This document shows positions 32,558 through 41,662 of a stretch of 64,000 nucleotides of DNA, in pieces. The position numbers and the translations under genes were made by a program. Under the pieces are notes generated by a model. The model was not told where the DNA came from. It ran no database searches and saw only the letters and a program-made list of their open reading frames with translations. The DNA lies in the NCBI GenBank assembly GCA_002364085.1, contig DEXK01000008.1:1-64000 (forward strand), written 5' to 3'. The stretch comes from Balneolaceae bacterium UBA3186 (lineage in GTDB: Bacteria > Bacteroidota > Rhodothermia > Balneolales > Balneolaceae). How positions within the stretch are numbered: position 1 is the stretch's first letter; every line of letters starts with the position of its first letter.

Positions 32558-34387
32558 TTATTTATTTTTATCAATATCCGAGAGTTTTCTTCTTAACTCA
32601 ACCGGATTAAAAGGTTTGGTTACAAAGTCATTCATTCCTACTGAATATACTTTTTCTTTCACATCACTTAGTGCTGCTGCTGTTAATGCGATTATCGGCA
32701 CATCTTTTTTTGAAGTATCTTCCATATTCCGAATAAAGGTTGCCGCTTCATATCCATCCATTTCCGGCATTTCAAGATCCATAAGAATTAAATCGAAATC
32801 GGAATTTTTCAACTCTTCAATTGCTTCCAGTCCATTGCCTACTATAGTGGCATTAACACCCCATTTTTTCAGAAAACTTTCCATAACTTTCTGGTTTACC
32901 AGATTGTCTTCTGCAACAATTACTTTTAAGCCTGAGATTTCCTCTTCTTTTATTTCCACTCTACCTGCGTCTGTATTTTCTTTGTTTTCCGGTTTTTCAA
33001 AAGTTAGTACTACATTGAATTCACTACCTTTATTGATAGTACTTTTTACTGCAATAGTGCCATTTTGTAGCTCAACCAACCTTTTACTAATACTTAAACC
33101 TAAGCCTGTTCCTCCATAAAGCCTTTTCGTTTTTTTGTCAGCTTGTACAAAACTTTCAAAAATCGAACCTAACCTGGATTCTTCAATCCCAATTCCGGTA
33201 TCTGAAACCTTGAACTCAACATCTACTTTTTTATTTTTTTCTGCAACACATTGTACAAATATTTTCACATGCCCTTTTTCGGTAAATTTTAGAGCGTTAC
33301 TTACAAGATTGTTTAATATCTGAATCAATTTAACGGGATCACCTGTTAAGTACTTTGGTAAGTTTTCTCCCAGTTCTGTAATTAACTCAACTTTTTTATT
33401 TTGAGCTGTGCTTCTGAATGTTTCTGATATAGTGCTTATAAGCCCCTTTAATTCAAAGTCTGTTTTTTCAAACTCCATCTTACCGGCATCTATTTTGGAG
33501 AAATCAAGTATATCATCTATCAAAGAAAGCAATATTTTTGCGGAAAAATCTACAATATTAATTGATTCAAGCTGATCTTCACGAGGGTTATCTTCTTTTA
33601 GAAAATGAGTCATCCCCAAAATAGCATTCATTGGTGTTCTGATCTCATGACTCATAGTTGCCAAAAAGTCTGACTTTGCAGTTGAGCTTTTTTTAAGCTT
33701 TTCACTAGTCAATTCCAGCTTTTCGATATAATCCTGAAGCTCTTCTTGTTTTAAGCTCAATTGTTTGTTCAGCTCTTTCTCTTTTTCTAAAAACTCCCTG
33801 TTAATTTGCTCTGCTCTTTCTTTAGATTCCGAAAAGGTATTGAATATAATCCACGTGGTTACAAATGCCGCAGATATTACTCCCCATCGCACATAATCAA
33901 TAGAGTCTGGACTCAGTGTAATTCTATCTATTGCAATAAAATCAATGATGAAATATGAAATTACAGAAAGAAATATTGATATGTTTCTAATCCTTGTTTT
34001 TTTCGCATCAAAAAGAAGAATTGACAAACCCATTGCAGGGATAAGGAAATACTGAATCTCTGCTTGTCCGTCAAAAATGGAACTGAGTATTATAATTGCA
34101 ATATCTACATATAAAATGAGGAGAAACTTCGCTATTACCTCAAATCCTTGCCTGGATAGAATTGGAATTAAACAAAGTGCGATAATCTCAGAAATAAAGA
34201 ACCACGAAACAGACATCGACTCATCCAAAGCAAAGATCAAAAAAAATACAGTGCAAGTCAGGGCTATTGAATAGGAAACGATATCAAGAACAGGCAAGCC
34301 AAAAAGTCCTTTATTTTCATAAAGTTCTTTGTTCTGGACGGCTGAAGATGGAGCTGCAATACCTGTAAGAGAAAAGTTATTTGTCAT
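32558..34387 (-). CDS. Hybrid sensor histidine kinase/response regulator
   Basis: A 609-aa membrane hybrid kinase. About six transmembrane helices occupy residues 33-185, then a coiled coil (186-235). The HisKA domain has MSHEIRTPMNAILGM with phospho-acceptor His247. The ATPase domain has its N box near 359-370 (NNLVSNALKFTE), DTGIG at 396-400 and GGTGLGLS at 425-432. A receiver domain (about 486-605) has phospho-acceptor Asp537 (LILMDLEMPEMDGYEA) and Lys at VTKPF. The signal is unknown, as no extracellular domain exists. It is followed upstream by sufE and a PAS protein on the same strand; the PAS protein could act in the same pathway. Confidence 0.92.
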   Translation of the reverse strand: MTNNFSLTGIAAPSSAVQNKELYENKGLFGLPVLDIVSYSIALTCTVFFLIFALDESMSVSWFFISEIIALCLIPILSRQGFEVIAKFLLILYVDIAIIILSSIFDGQAEIQYFLIPAMGLSILLFDAKKTRIRNISIFLSVISYFIIDFIAIDRITLSPDSIDYVRWGVISAAFVTTWIIFNTFSESKERAEQINREFLEKEKELNKQLSLKQEELQDYIEKLELTSEKLKKSSTAKSDFLATMSHEIRTPMNAILGMTHFLKEDNPREDQLESINIVDFSAKILLSLIDDILDFSKIDAGKMEFEKTDFELKGLISTISETFRSTAQNKKVELITELGENLPKYLTGDPVKLIQILNNLVSNALKFTEKGHVKIFVQCVAEKNKKVDVEFKVSDTGIGIEESRLGSIFESFVQADKKTKRLYGGTGLGLSISKRLVELQNGTIAVKSTINKGSEFNVVLTFEKPENKENTDAGRVEIKEEEISGLKVIVAEDNLVNQKVMESFLKKWGVNATIVGNGLEAIEELKNSDFDLILMDLEMPEMDGYEAATFIRNMEDTSKKDVPIIALTAAALSDVKEKVYSVGMNDFVTKPFNPVELRRKLSDIDKNK

Positions 34388-34429
34388 ACTTCTAATATAA
34401 TATTAAGTACGGCAATTATTTCCTATTGG

Positions 34430-34858
34430 TCAAGAAGCTTGCAACTTAGATTTATACGCCATAGCATAGATCTTCATTTGTTTTATCATCGAAGCAAGCC
34501 CATTTGCCCGCGTGGGAGACAGGTGTTGTTGCATGCCAATTTTTGAAATGAAATCAGGATTTGTACTCAAAATATCTTCCGGTTCTTGGTTGGAATACAA
34601 CCGAACTACCAAAGAAACTAATCCTTTTGTTATGGCGGCATCACTATCTGCCTTAAATATTATTCTTTCTCCTTCCAGATAAGCCTTTAGCCAAACCTGA
34701 CTTTGGCAACCTTTTACCAAATTGTCCTCAGTCCTATCTTCATCGGGCAAAGGCTCAAGCCTGTCTCCATGCTTGATAATATATTTGTATCGTTCGGTCC
34801 AGTCTTCAAAGAGACCAAATTCCTTAACTATTCTTTCTTGTACTTCCTGTATATCCAT
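34430..34858 (-). CDS. sufE: SufE-family cysteine desulfurase activator
   Basis: A 142-aa protein of the SufE family, which accepts persulfide sulfur from the SufS cysteine desulfurase for iron-sulfur cluster assembly. The acceptor cysteine is Cys51 in VKGCQSQVWL. IVKEFGLFEDWTERYKYII at the N-terminus and SPTRANGLASMIKQMK near the C-terminus are conserved. The rest of the suf operon is not in the window, so this copy is unlinked. It lies between the hybrid kinase and the PAS protein genes, with small gaps on the same strand. Confidence 0.93.
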   Translation of the reverse strand: MDIQEVQERIVKEFGLFEDWTERYKYIIKHGDRLEPLPDEDRTEDNLVKGCQSQVWLKAYLEGERIIFKADSDAAITKGLVSLVVRLYSNQEPEDILSTNPDFISKIGMQQHLSPTRANGLASMIKQMKIYAMAYKSKLQAS

Positions 34859-34898
34859 AACGAAAGATAATGAAAGCAGAGCTTAAAAATGACGAATC

Positions 34899-36158
34899 TT
34901 AATCAATTCCTAATTCTATAAGAGCAACTGATTTTACCGCATCCACTTTGTTCTGTTTTTCATTAATAATAGGCTTGAAAGACTGTATCATGGATATGGT
35001 GCCATCATTTTTACCAATATATTCACATTTTTCGGAGCATCGTTTTCCGCCAAATGCTTTATCTAAACTTTGTTTTATAAGATCGATAGTTTTTTTAGAA
35101 ACTACTGATTCTATACCTTGATCCAGGATAGCTTCCTGGGAAAGTCCTGTAATGGCTTTATAAGATTCCGATACATAGCTGCAATAGATTTCGCCATTTT
35201 CATCTTTCTTGAATTTCATCACAAATTCTTCATGGCTATCGAGTAAGTCTTCTATGTTCCCTGTCTTTTTCTTCAGTGTTTCAATTACTCTGTTTCTTAA
35301 TGATACATTGTCAAAATGCACACGAACTATAGTTTGATCGCTACTTACGAAAGAATGTATATCCGCTTCTAGCATCAATTTTTGATCTCCGGAACTTAAA
35401 AACTCCCAGGTATATCTTTCTTCTGTTACTTTTGATGAATCAAAATCATCGAAAATATCTTTTACGGATTCTTTATCATTTTCTGATACCAGATCCCACA
35501 CTTTCACCTCTTTTAATTCATCAACATCCAGCTTTAGTATTTCACGAAATGATTTATTACTTGAAATAATATTTCCCTGTACGTCCAGATCTGCAAAAGT
35601 ACGCTTTGAATTTTCTTCCAGTTCTTCAAAATCTATTGTAGCATCAAAAAGTACTTTACTTGTTTCCTGACGCTCTGTGATATCTCTTTGATATGAAACC
35701 CAATGTGTTATTTCGTCTTCTGAGTTGGTTAATGGGTGAATATCCCATTGATTAATAAATTCAGATCCGTCTTTTCTGTAGTTTACGGTATGTCCAAAAA
35801 ATGCCTGACCGTCAATTAATCTTTTCTTTAAGCGGTCTAAAACATGTCTGTCAGTCTTTTCTCCCTGTAAAATACGTGGTGTTTTTCCAATCACTTCCTC
35901 ACGTGAATACCCCGTCATTTTAGTAAATCCGTCATTTACATATACAATTCGCGGCCCCGGGCTTTCTAAACTTAATTCTGTTATTAAGATAGAATCATAA
36001 TCATGCTTAGTGGCATTTTCCAATAGCTTAAGATGAGAGGATGTTGTCTCATATTTTTTGAAAATCTTAGCAAAAAGCTCCTCCAATTTCAATTTCGAGG
36101 ATTCATCTTTGCTGCATGAACGTATCAACTCGAAAATTTCGGGATCAATCTTATTCAT
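34899..36158 (-). CDS. Multi-PAS protein without output domain
   Basis: A 419-aa soluble protein built from three PAS domains (about 50-165, 175-290, 295-415) with no kinase, GGDEF or DNA-binding domain. PAS1 is closely LOV-like: GYSREEVIGKTPRILQGEKTD followed by NYRKDGSEF and HWVSYQRDITER. The LOV photochemical cysteine (GRNCRFLQG) is replaced by Pro94, so flavin-adduct photochemistry is not expected. PAS3 contains GLSQEAILDQG and a cysteine pair in KRCSEKCEY. It may sense a ligand or redox state and act by protein contact, perhaps on the nearby hybrid kinase. Single-gene transcription is possible from the 115-base gap upstream. Confidence 0.8.
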   Translation of the reverse strand: MNKIDPEIFELIRSCSKDESSKLKLEELFAKIFKKYETTSSHLKLLENATKHDYDSILITELSLESPGPRIVYVNDGFTKMTGYSREEVIGKTPRILQGEKTDRHVLDRLKKRLIDGQAFFGHTVNYRKDGSEFINQWDIHPLTNSEDEITHWVSYQRDITERQETSKVLFDATIDFEELEENSKRTFADLDVQGNIISSNKSFREILKLDVDELKEVKVWDLVSENDKESVKDIFDDFDSSKVTEERYTWEFLSSGDQKLMLEADIHSFVSSDQTIVRVHFDNVSLRNRVIETLKKKTGNIEDLLDSHEEFVMKFKKDENGEIYCSYVSESYKAITGLSQEAILDQGIESVVSKKTIDLIKQSLDKAFGGKRCSEKCEYIGKNDGTISMIQSFKPIINEKQNKVDAVKSVALIELGID

Positions 36159-36273
36159 TGTATAAAATTAGTGTAGAGTACATTTAGGTTAATAACTAAT
36201 GAATAGTTTTCATCATTCCATTTTGGGATAAAAAACTTTACCTTCTACTATCTAAGTAGTATAAATAAATGTT

Positions 36274-37011
36274 ATGCGAAAAAAACTGTTTTTCTACTCC
36301 CTATTCATTTCTTTAATCGGTTGTTCAATAATCAAACCTAGTGAAAAAAAACCGTTTAAACCACAAATGGTGAAGATTAAGGGTGGAATTTTCAATTTTG
36401 GAGATTTTTACGAAGGTACTAATACAGATGCCATTCCTGTTCATGAAGTTTTTGTTGAAGACTTTAAAATCAGTAAATATGAAATTACGTATGCTCAGTT
36501 TGATTTTTTTTCAGAAAAGAATGATCTCGAAAAACCAAAATCTGATATAGAAAAAAGAGGGAATAGAGCGGTAGCCTATGTGACTTGGGATGAGGCTAAA
36601 GCTTTTTGCAATTATTTCGATCTTCGATTACCTACGGAAGTGGAGTGGGAGTATGCTGCACGATCTGGAGGCAAAAAACAAGTTGTTTCAGGTTCTACCA
36701 ATCTAGATTCAATTTATGTTGTTGCATTAACAAAAGATGAAGATCGAAGAGAATCAGGTGTAGTAGGAACCAAGCAACCTAATGATTTAGGAATTTACGA
36801 CATGAGCGGTAATGTATTTGAATGGATCGGTGAGTACTACCAATTCTATTCTATGCCGGAAAGAAGACACAGCCTTGATGAGGACGCAGTGAGAATTATC
36901 AGTGGTGGGAGCTATTACGAAAATATGTTAGCAAACCGGACTTATTGGAGAACCGGGACTCTCAGAGATGTCCGCTCTGAGGATATAGGTTTCAGATGCG
37001 CTGAAGATTAG
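36274..37011 (+). CDS. FGE-sulfatase (SUMF1)-domain lipoprotein
   Basis: A 245-aa predicted lipoprotein (lipobox SLIGC, Cys17) with a formylglycine-generating-enzyme-like fold. Family landmarks are MVKIKGGIFNFGDF, the VEDFKISKYEITYAQF block, RLPTEVEWEYAARSGG, DMSGNVFEWIGEYY and the final SEDIGFRCAE. The C-x4-C copper-binding pair of true FGE, expected just before this, is absent (RTYWRTGTLRD instead), so sulfatase activation is unlikely. It may be structural, like the GldK/GldJ gliding lipoproteins that share this fold. It is a single gene, convergent with the acyl-CoA dehydrogenase and sharing a hairpin terminator. Confidence 0.82.
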   Translation: MRKKLFFYSLFISLIGCSIIKPSEKKPFKPQMVKIKGGIFNFGDFYEGTNTDAIPVHEVFVEDFKISKYEITYAQFDFFSEKNDLEKPKSDIEKRGNRAVAYVTWDEAKAFCNYFDLRLPTEVEWEYAARSGGKKQVVSGSTNLDSIYVVALTKDEDRRESGVVGTKQPNDLGIYDMSGNVFEWIGEYYQFYSMPERRHSLDEDAVRIISGGSYYENMLANRTYWRTGTLRDVRSEDIGFRCAED

Positions 37012-37024
37012 TTTTTGAAATAAA

Positions 37025-37046
37025 AAAGGGAGCCGAAGCTCCCTTT
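37025..37046. terminator. Bidirectional terminator hairpin
   Basis: AAAGGGAGC (37025-37033) and GCTCCCTTT (37038-37046) pair perfectly around CGAA, between convergent genes. The better T-run is on the minus strand, serving the acyl-CoA dehydrogenase gene. Confidence 0.8.
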
Positions 37047-37056
37047 CCTCACTCAC

Positions 37057-38220
37057 TCATCGAAGTAGCAACTTAGCTATAGTCATAAGTTGCATGTTCG
37101 TGGTTCCTTCATAGATCTTTCCAATTTTAGCATCACGATAGAATTTTTCCACTGGATACTCCTTTACGAAGCCATTTCCACCGTAAAGATCTACTGCCAT
37201 AGAAGCTACTCTTTCAGCAACTTCTGACGAATAAAATTTTGCCATTGCCGCTTCTTTCAAAAAAGGTTGTCCGGCCATTTTCATTCTTGCAGCATTGTAT
37301 ACTAGTAATCGAGCTGTTTCAATATCTGTAGCCATTCGTGCCAACTGAAATTGAACACCCTGGAATTCTGAAATGGCTTTACCAAATTGTTTCCGCTCTT
37401 GTATGTATCCTAAAGCTGCATCAAATGCTCCTTGTGCAATTCCGACCATCTGAGCTCCGATTCCAATCCTGCCTTCATTCAGAGTTTCAATTGCAACTTT
37501 ATATCCTTTACCGAATTCCCCAAGGATATTTTCTTTAGGTACTCGGCAATCTTCCAATAAGATCTCGCAAGTTGAACTTGCTCGTATCCCTAATTTATTC
37601 TCTTTTTTAGAAACTGAAAATCCTTCAAAACCTCTTTCTACTACAAAAGCTGTAATTCCTTTATACCCTGCTTCTGGGTTTGCGTTTGCAAGTACAATAA
37701 ATATATCTGCTTCGTTCGCATTGGTGATCCATAACTTAGCACCGTTCAATATGTAAGAATCTCCATCTTCTTTAGCTTTACATTTAAGTGCAAAAGCATC
37801 ACTTCCTGATCCTGCTTCTGATAAGCAATAAGCTCCAACTTTCTCAGTAGCTAACTGGGGCAAGTACTTTTCTTTTAAAAAATCTGATGCATAGTTTACA
37901 AAAGCATTGTTTACCAATGTATTTTGTACATCCATAAACACCCCGGCTGAACCATCCACTCTTGAAATTTGTTCGATAGCAACCACAGACATCATAAAAG
38001 TTCCGCCACCACCATTGTACTTCTCAGGAATATCAATACCCATTAATCCCATTTCAAAAAATTCTTTAATCAGACCCGAATCTAATTTTGCATTTTCGTC
38101 CATTTCCTCGACAAGTGGCTTTATTGAAGCTTGAGCAAAATCAGCTGCTGCGTCTTTTAATAATTGCTCATCTTCAGTCAAGGTGGTAAGTGGGGGTACC
38201 AATAGTTCTGTTTCTTCCAT
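37057..38220 (-). CDS. Acyl-CoA dehydrogenase
   Basis: A 387-aa flavoenzyme that introduces a trans-2 double bond into acyl-CoA and passes electrons to electron-transfer flavoprotein. CLSEAGSGSDAFALKCKA and WITNANEADIFIVLA are FAD/substrate motifs, and the C-terminal YGGNGFVKEYPVEKFYRDAK is followed by IYEGT with catalytic Glu371. Length and motifs fit short- or branched-chain dehydrogenases (butyryl- or 2-methylbutyryl-type). It lies upstream of meaB and methylmalonyl-CoA mutase on the same strand, so branched-chain amino acid or odd-chain fatty acid breakdown through propionyl-CoA is plausible. Confidence 0.93.
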   Translation of the reverse strand: MEETELLVPPLTTLTEDEQLLKDAAADFAQASIKPLVEEMDENAKLDSGLIKEFFEMGLMGIDIPEKYNGGGGTFMMSVVAIEQISRVDGSAGVFMDVQNTLVNNAFVNYASDFLKEKYLPQLATEKVGAYCLSEAGSGSDAFALKCKAKEDGDSYILNGAKLWITNANEADIFIVLANANPEAGYKGITAFVVERGFEGFSVSKKENKLGIRASSTCEILLEDCRVPKENILGEFGKGYKVAIETLNEGRIGIGAQMVGIAQGAFDAALGYIQERKQFGKAISEFQGVQFQLARMATDIETARLLVYNAARMKMAGQPFLKEAAMAKFYSSEVAERVASMAVDLYGGNGFVKEYPVEKFYRDAKIGKIYEGTTNMQLMTIAKLLLR

Positions 38221-38300
38221 TAAAAATAGTCGTCTTTTGAGTTGTGAGAATTATAATATACGAATTGTAAGCGCTTTTCTGCTACTCTTTTTTGGCTTTA

Positions 38301-39263
38301 TTAAATCTTACTGAGCAATTCCATCGCAGCTTTTGATGGGGTTATTTTACCGGACTTGATCCTGCTTATAAGATCTTCAACACTTTTTTTATTCTCTCTT
38401 GAATTCCATAATCTTCTAAGCACCTCATCCTCAACCAATCGTTTAAACCAATTCAGTTCCTGCTCTTTTCTTTGAGCTTCAAAAATTTCTTTCTCTTTTA
38501 ATGCAGAAATAAACCCTTGAATTTTCTCCCATGCTTCATCAATTCTTTTTTTCTTAATGGAGCTTACTGTCAAAAACTCCACTCCAATTCCATCGTACTT
38601 TGGAGTGAGTAAATGAAACGCGTTTTGATATTCCATAACTGCATTTTTCGCCATCTTCTCCTGATCACCATCCGCTTTGTTGATCACCAGAATATCGATG
38701 ATCTCCATGATCCCTCTTTTGATTCCTTGTAGTGAATCACCGGCACCCGGCAACATCAAAACTAAGAAACAATCCACCATGGAAGCTACTTCAAATTCAC
38801 TTTGTCCAACTCCTACAGTTTCAACCAGAATCACGTCATAACCCGCAGCTTCACACAGCATCATAGATTCGCGAGTTCGTTTTGCTACTCCTCCTAATGT
38901 GCCGGAAGTCGGCGAAGGACGAATAAAGGCTTCATCTTTTGAGGACAGCGTCTCCATTCTGGTTTTATCACCCAAAATACTTCCACCCGTTGCGGGGCTA
39001 CTAGGGTCTACCGCCAATACCGCAACTTTCAAGCCCTCTTCGATCAACAGATTTCCAAGCGCTTCTATAAATGTACTTTTTCCCACTCCTGGTACTCCGG
39101 AAATACCAACCCGAACGGTTTCTTTAGCTGATCTTACTTTACTGATCAGTTCCTGAGCAGTTTGCTGGTCTGCCTCCCGGTTACTTTCAACCAGAGTGAT
39201 GGCTTTGGCTAAATGTCGCCGCTTTCCTTCCTGAACCCCTTTTGCAAGTTCGTCAATGGTCAT
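38301..39263 (-). CDS. meaB: Methylmalonyl-CoA mutase-associated GTPase MeaB
   Basis: A 320-aa G3E-type GTPase that loads and protects the B12 cofactor of methylmalonyl-CoA mutase. The P-loop is GVPGVGKS (about 56-63); PSSPATGGSILGDKTRME, GVAKRTRESM and ETVGVGQSE are MeaB-specific blocks, and the base-specificity motif is NKADGD. It lies 180 bases downstream of the mutase gene on the same strand, with a palindromic repeat in the gap. The acyl-CoA dehydrogenase gene follows. Confidence 0.95.
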   Translation of the reverse strand: MTIDELAKGVQEGKRRHLAKAITLVESNREADQQTAQELISKVRSAKETVRVGISGVPGVGKSTFIEALGNLLIEEGLKVAVLAVDPSSPATGGSILGDKTRMETLSSKDEAFIRPSPTSGTLGGVAKRTRESMMLCEAAGYDVILVETVGVGQSEFEVASMVDCFLVLMLPGAGDSLQGIKRGIMEIIDILVINKADGDQEKMAKNAVMEYQNAFHLLTPKYDGIGVEFLTVSSIKKKRIDEAWEKIQGFISALKEKEIFEAQRKEQELNWFKRLVEDEVLRRLWNSRENKKSVEDLISRIKSGKITPSKAAMELLSKI

Positions 39264-39308
39264 GATATCTCAGATCTATTTACTAACTCAGCTCTCAAAC
39301 AAAGTTTA

Positions 39309-39404
39309 GTCATTCCACGGCGAATGCCTGGAATCTCATTTATTATATTGATTAAAAACTGGTTTGAATACATCAATCCGGATTCCTGCCTCCGCAGGAA
39401 TGAC
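39309..39404. repeat. Paired palindromic (REP-like) elements between mutase and meaB genes
   Basis: ATTCC (39312-39316) and GGAAT (39330-39334) enclose one unit, and TTCCTGC (39383-39389) with GCAGGAA (39394-39400), ending GAATGAC, form another. Both match the widely dispersed GTCATTCC-type intergenic repeat style (I recall it from many genomes; not searched). Not gene-specific. Confidence 0.6.
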
Positions 39405-39443
39405 TTATAAAAAGATGATATAGCTATTGAACTGTTAATATCT

Positions 39444-41588
39444 CTATCTATTTTTAGCTCTGATTTCATCAATTACTTTTGATGCAGCTTTCGGAATATT
39501 CGTACCAGGACCAAAAATTGCAGAAACACCGGCTTCATAAAGAAAATCATAATCCTGAACTGGAATTACGCCACCGGCTACAATGATAATATCTCCGGCT
39601 TCTTCTCTTTTGAGAATTTTTACCAGATCCGGAATTAAGGTTTTGTGTCCAGCAGCCAGAGTGGATACACCGATCACATGCACATCATTTTCGATAGCTT
39701 GCTTAGCGGCTTCTTCCGGCGTTGAGAATAACGGACCTACATCCACATCAAAACCCATATCTGCGAATGCAGTTGCTACTACTTTAGCTCCACGATCATG
39801 ACCGTCCTGTCCCATTTTCACTACTAAAATTCTTGGTCGGCGACCTTCTTCTTCGGAAAATGCATCGATCTTTGACTTTATTTCCTGATATCCTTTATCC
39901 GATTTATACACGCTTTCGTACACTCCTTTTATGGTTTGATTGGTGGCGGTATGTCTTCCCCAAGCCTGCTCAAGTGCTGTAGAGATTTCTCCAACAGTAG
40001 CTCTTTTACGTGTTGCTTCCACAGCAAGATCCAGAATATTTCCTTCGCCTGATCTAGCCGCTTCGGTAATTGCCAACAAGGCTTCTTTGGTTGCTACCTT
40101 ATCGCGCTTAGCTTTGATCTCATCGATCAGATCAACTTGCCCATCCCGAACTCCGGTGTTGTCGATATCTAAAATATCCACCGGATCTTCTTTTTCATTT
40201 ACGTATTTGTTCACACCAACAATGGTGATATCGCCTTTATCAATTCCGGCTTGCTTGATGGCAGCGGCTTCCTCGATCTTTCGTTTTGGATATCCTTCTT
40301 CGATAGCTTTTGCCATTCCACCCATTTCCATCACTTCATTGATGATGGTCTTTGCCTTTTCTTTCAGATCATGAGTCATGGATTCTATAGCATACGACCC
40401 TCCGAGCGGATCAACGGTATGCGTGATATCCGTTTCTTCCTGAATGATGGTCTGGGTATTTCTGGCAATTCTGGATGATGTTTCTGTCGGCAGAGAAATT
40501 GCTTCATCATAACTGTTGGTATGTAGCGATTGAGTTCCACCAAGAACTGCTGCCATAGCTTCTATCGTAGTTCTTACCACATTATTCAATGGGTCCTGAG
40601 CAGTTAATGACCAGCCTGATGTTTGACAATGTGTTCTCAACATCAATGACTTTTGATTCTTTGGCTCAAAGTGCTCTTTCATCAATTCTGCCCAGAGCGT
40701 TCTTGCTGCTCTCAGCTTACTCACTTCCATAAGAAAGTTCATTCCGATCGCAAAAAAGAACGATAATCGTGGAGCAAAAGCATCTACATCTAAACCGCTT
40801 TCAACTGCAGTTTTAACATATTCTAGACCATCAGCTAGAGTAAAAGCCAATTCAAGAGCTGAATCTGCTCCGGCTTCCTGCATGTGATATCCGGAAATGG
40901 AGATCGAATTAAAGCGAGGCATTTTTTCACTGGTATATTCGATGATATCTGAAACCAATCGCATAGATTCTTGTGGTGGATAGATATAAGTGTTCCGAAC
41001 CATGAATTCTTTCAGAATATCATTCTGAATCGTTCCGCTTAATTGCTCAGGTGAAACTCCCTGCTCTTCAGCTGCAACTATATACGCTGCCATGATGGGA
41101 ATCACTGCTCCGTTCATCGTCATGGAAACGGACATTTTATCTAGAGGAATACCATCGAATAATATCTTCATGTCTTCCACTGAATCGATGGCAACTCCGG
41201 CTTTACCAACATCTCCAACTACCCGTGGATGGTCAGAATCATAGCCTCGGTGCGTTGCAAGGTCAAAAGCCACACTAAGCCCCTTTTGTCCTTTTTTGAG
41301 CGCCTGACGATAAAATTTGTTCGATTCTTCTGCAGTTGAAAATCCGGCGTATTGGCGAATCGTCCACGGACGTTGTGTATACATACTGGAATAAGGACCG
41401 CGCGTAAAAGGAAATTCTCCCGGATAGCCCGGATCGACATTTCTTTTAGAGACATCTTCTGAATCATACAATGCCTGAATTTCAAAACCCTCAGGACTTT
41501 GTCGGTTTAAAGATTCTGCTTTATCACCTTTAAGCAGTTTTTCTACACCTTTCTTCCAATTTTCTTTACCGGAATTATTTTCTGACAT
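39444..41588 (-). CDS. Methylmalonyl-CoA mutase
   Basis: A 714-aa B12-dependent enzyme interconverting succinyl-CoA and methylmalonyl-CoA. The catalytic barrel (about 55-550) includes RPWTIRQYAGFSTAEESN, SVSMTMNGAVIP, RTHCQTSGWSLTAQDPLNN and AVLGGTQSLHTNSYDEA. The C-terminal B12 domain (about 580-710) has the cobalamin-lower-ligand motif KMGQDGHDRGAK with DxHxxG. The single-chain length is that of the catalytic subunit; no small subunit is adjacent, so it may be a homodimer. meaB follows downstream. Function in propionate and odd-chain metabolism. Certain. Confidence 0.96.
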   Translation of the reverse strand: MSENNSGKENWKKGVEKLLKGDKAESLNRQSPEGFEIQALYDSEDVSKRNVDPGYPGEFPFTRGPYSSMYTQRPWTIRQYAGFSTAEESNKFYRQALKKGQKGLSVAFDLATHRGYDSDHPRVVGDVGKAGVAIDSVEDMKILFDGIPLDKMSVSMTMNGAVIPIMAAYIVAAEEQGVSPEQLSGTIQNDILKEFMVRNTYIYPPQESMRLVSDIIEYTSEKMPRFNSISISGYHMQEAGADSALELAFTLADGLEYVKTAVESGLDVDAFAPRLSFFFAIGMNFLMEVSKLRAARTLWAELMKEHFEPKNQKSLMLRTHCQTSGWSLTAQDPLNNVVRTTIEAMAAVLGGTQSLHTNSYDEAISLPTETSSRIARNTQTIIQEETDITHTVDPLGGSYAIESMTHDLKEKAKTIINEVMEMGGMAKAIEEGYPKRKIEEAAAIKQAGIDKGDITIVGVNKYVNEKEDPVDILDIDNTGVRDGQVDLIDEIKAKRDKVATKEALLAITEAARSGEGNILDLAVEATRKRATVGEISTALEQAWGRHTATNQTIKGVYESVYKSDKGYQEIKSKIDAFSEEEGRRPRILVVKMGQDGHDRGAKVVATAFADMGFDVDVGPLFSTPEEAAKQAIENDVHVIGVSTLAAGHKTLIPDLVKILKREEAGDIIIVAGGVIPVQDYDFLYEAGVSAIFGPGTNIPKAASKVIDEIRAKNR

Positions 41589-41662
41589 GGAGTTAGTTTT
41601 TTATGGAAACTTCTATCTCCCTAAATGTACGACTTTGAGAGAAGATTTTTAAGAATGAAAAA

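Noticed and set aside
34899..36158. Blue-light LOV photoreceptor
   Set aside because: The adduct-forming cysteine is replaced by proline, so classical LOV photochemistry is not expected.
39260..39472. 70-codon frame between the mutase and meaB genes on the minus strand
   Set aside because: It is composed mostly of the REP-like repeat (FLRRQESG is a typical translated repeat) and overlaps the 3' end of the mutase gene.
39940..40374. 144-codon frame opposite methylmalonyl-CoA mutase
   Set aside because: Shadow of a conserved gene; Ser/Ala-rich product without known motif.
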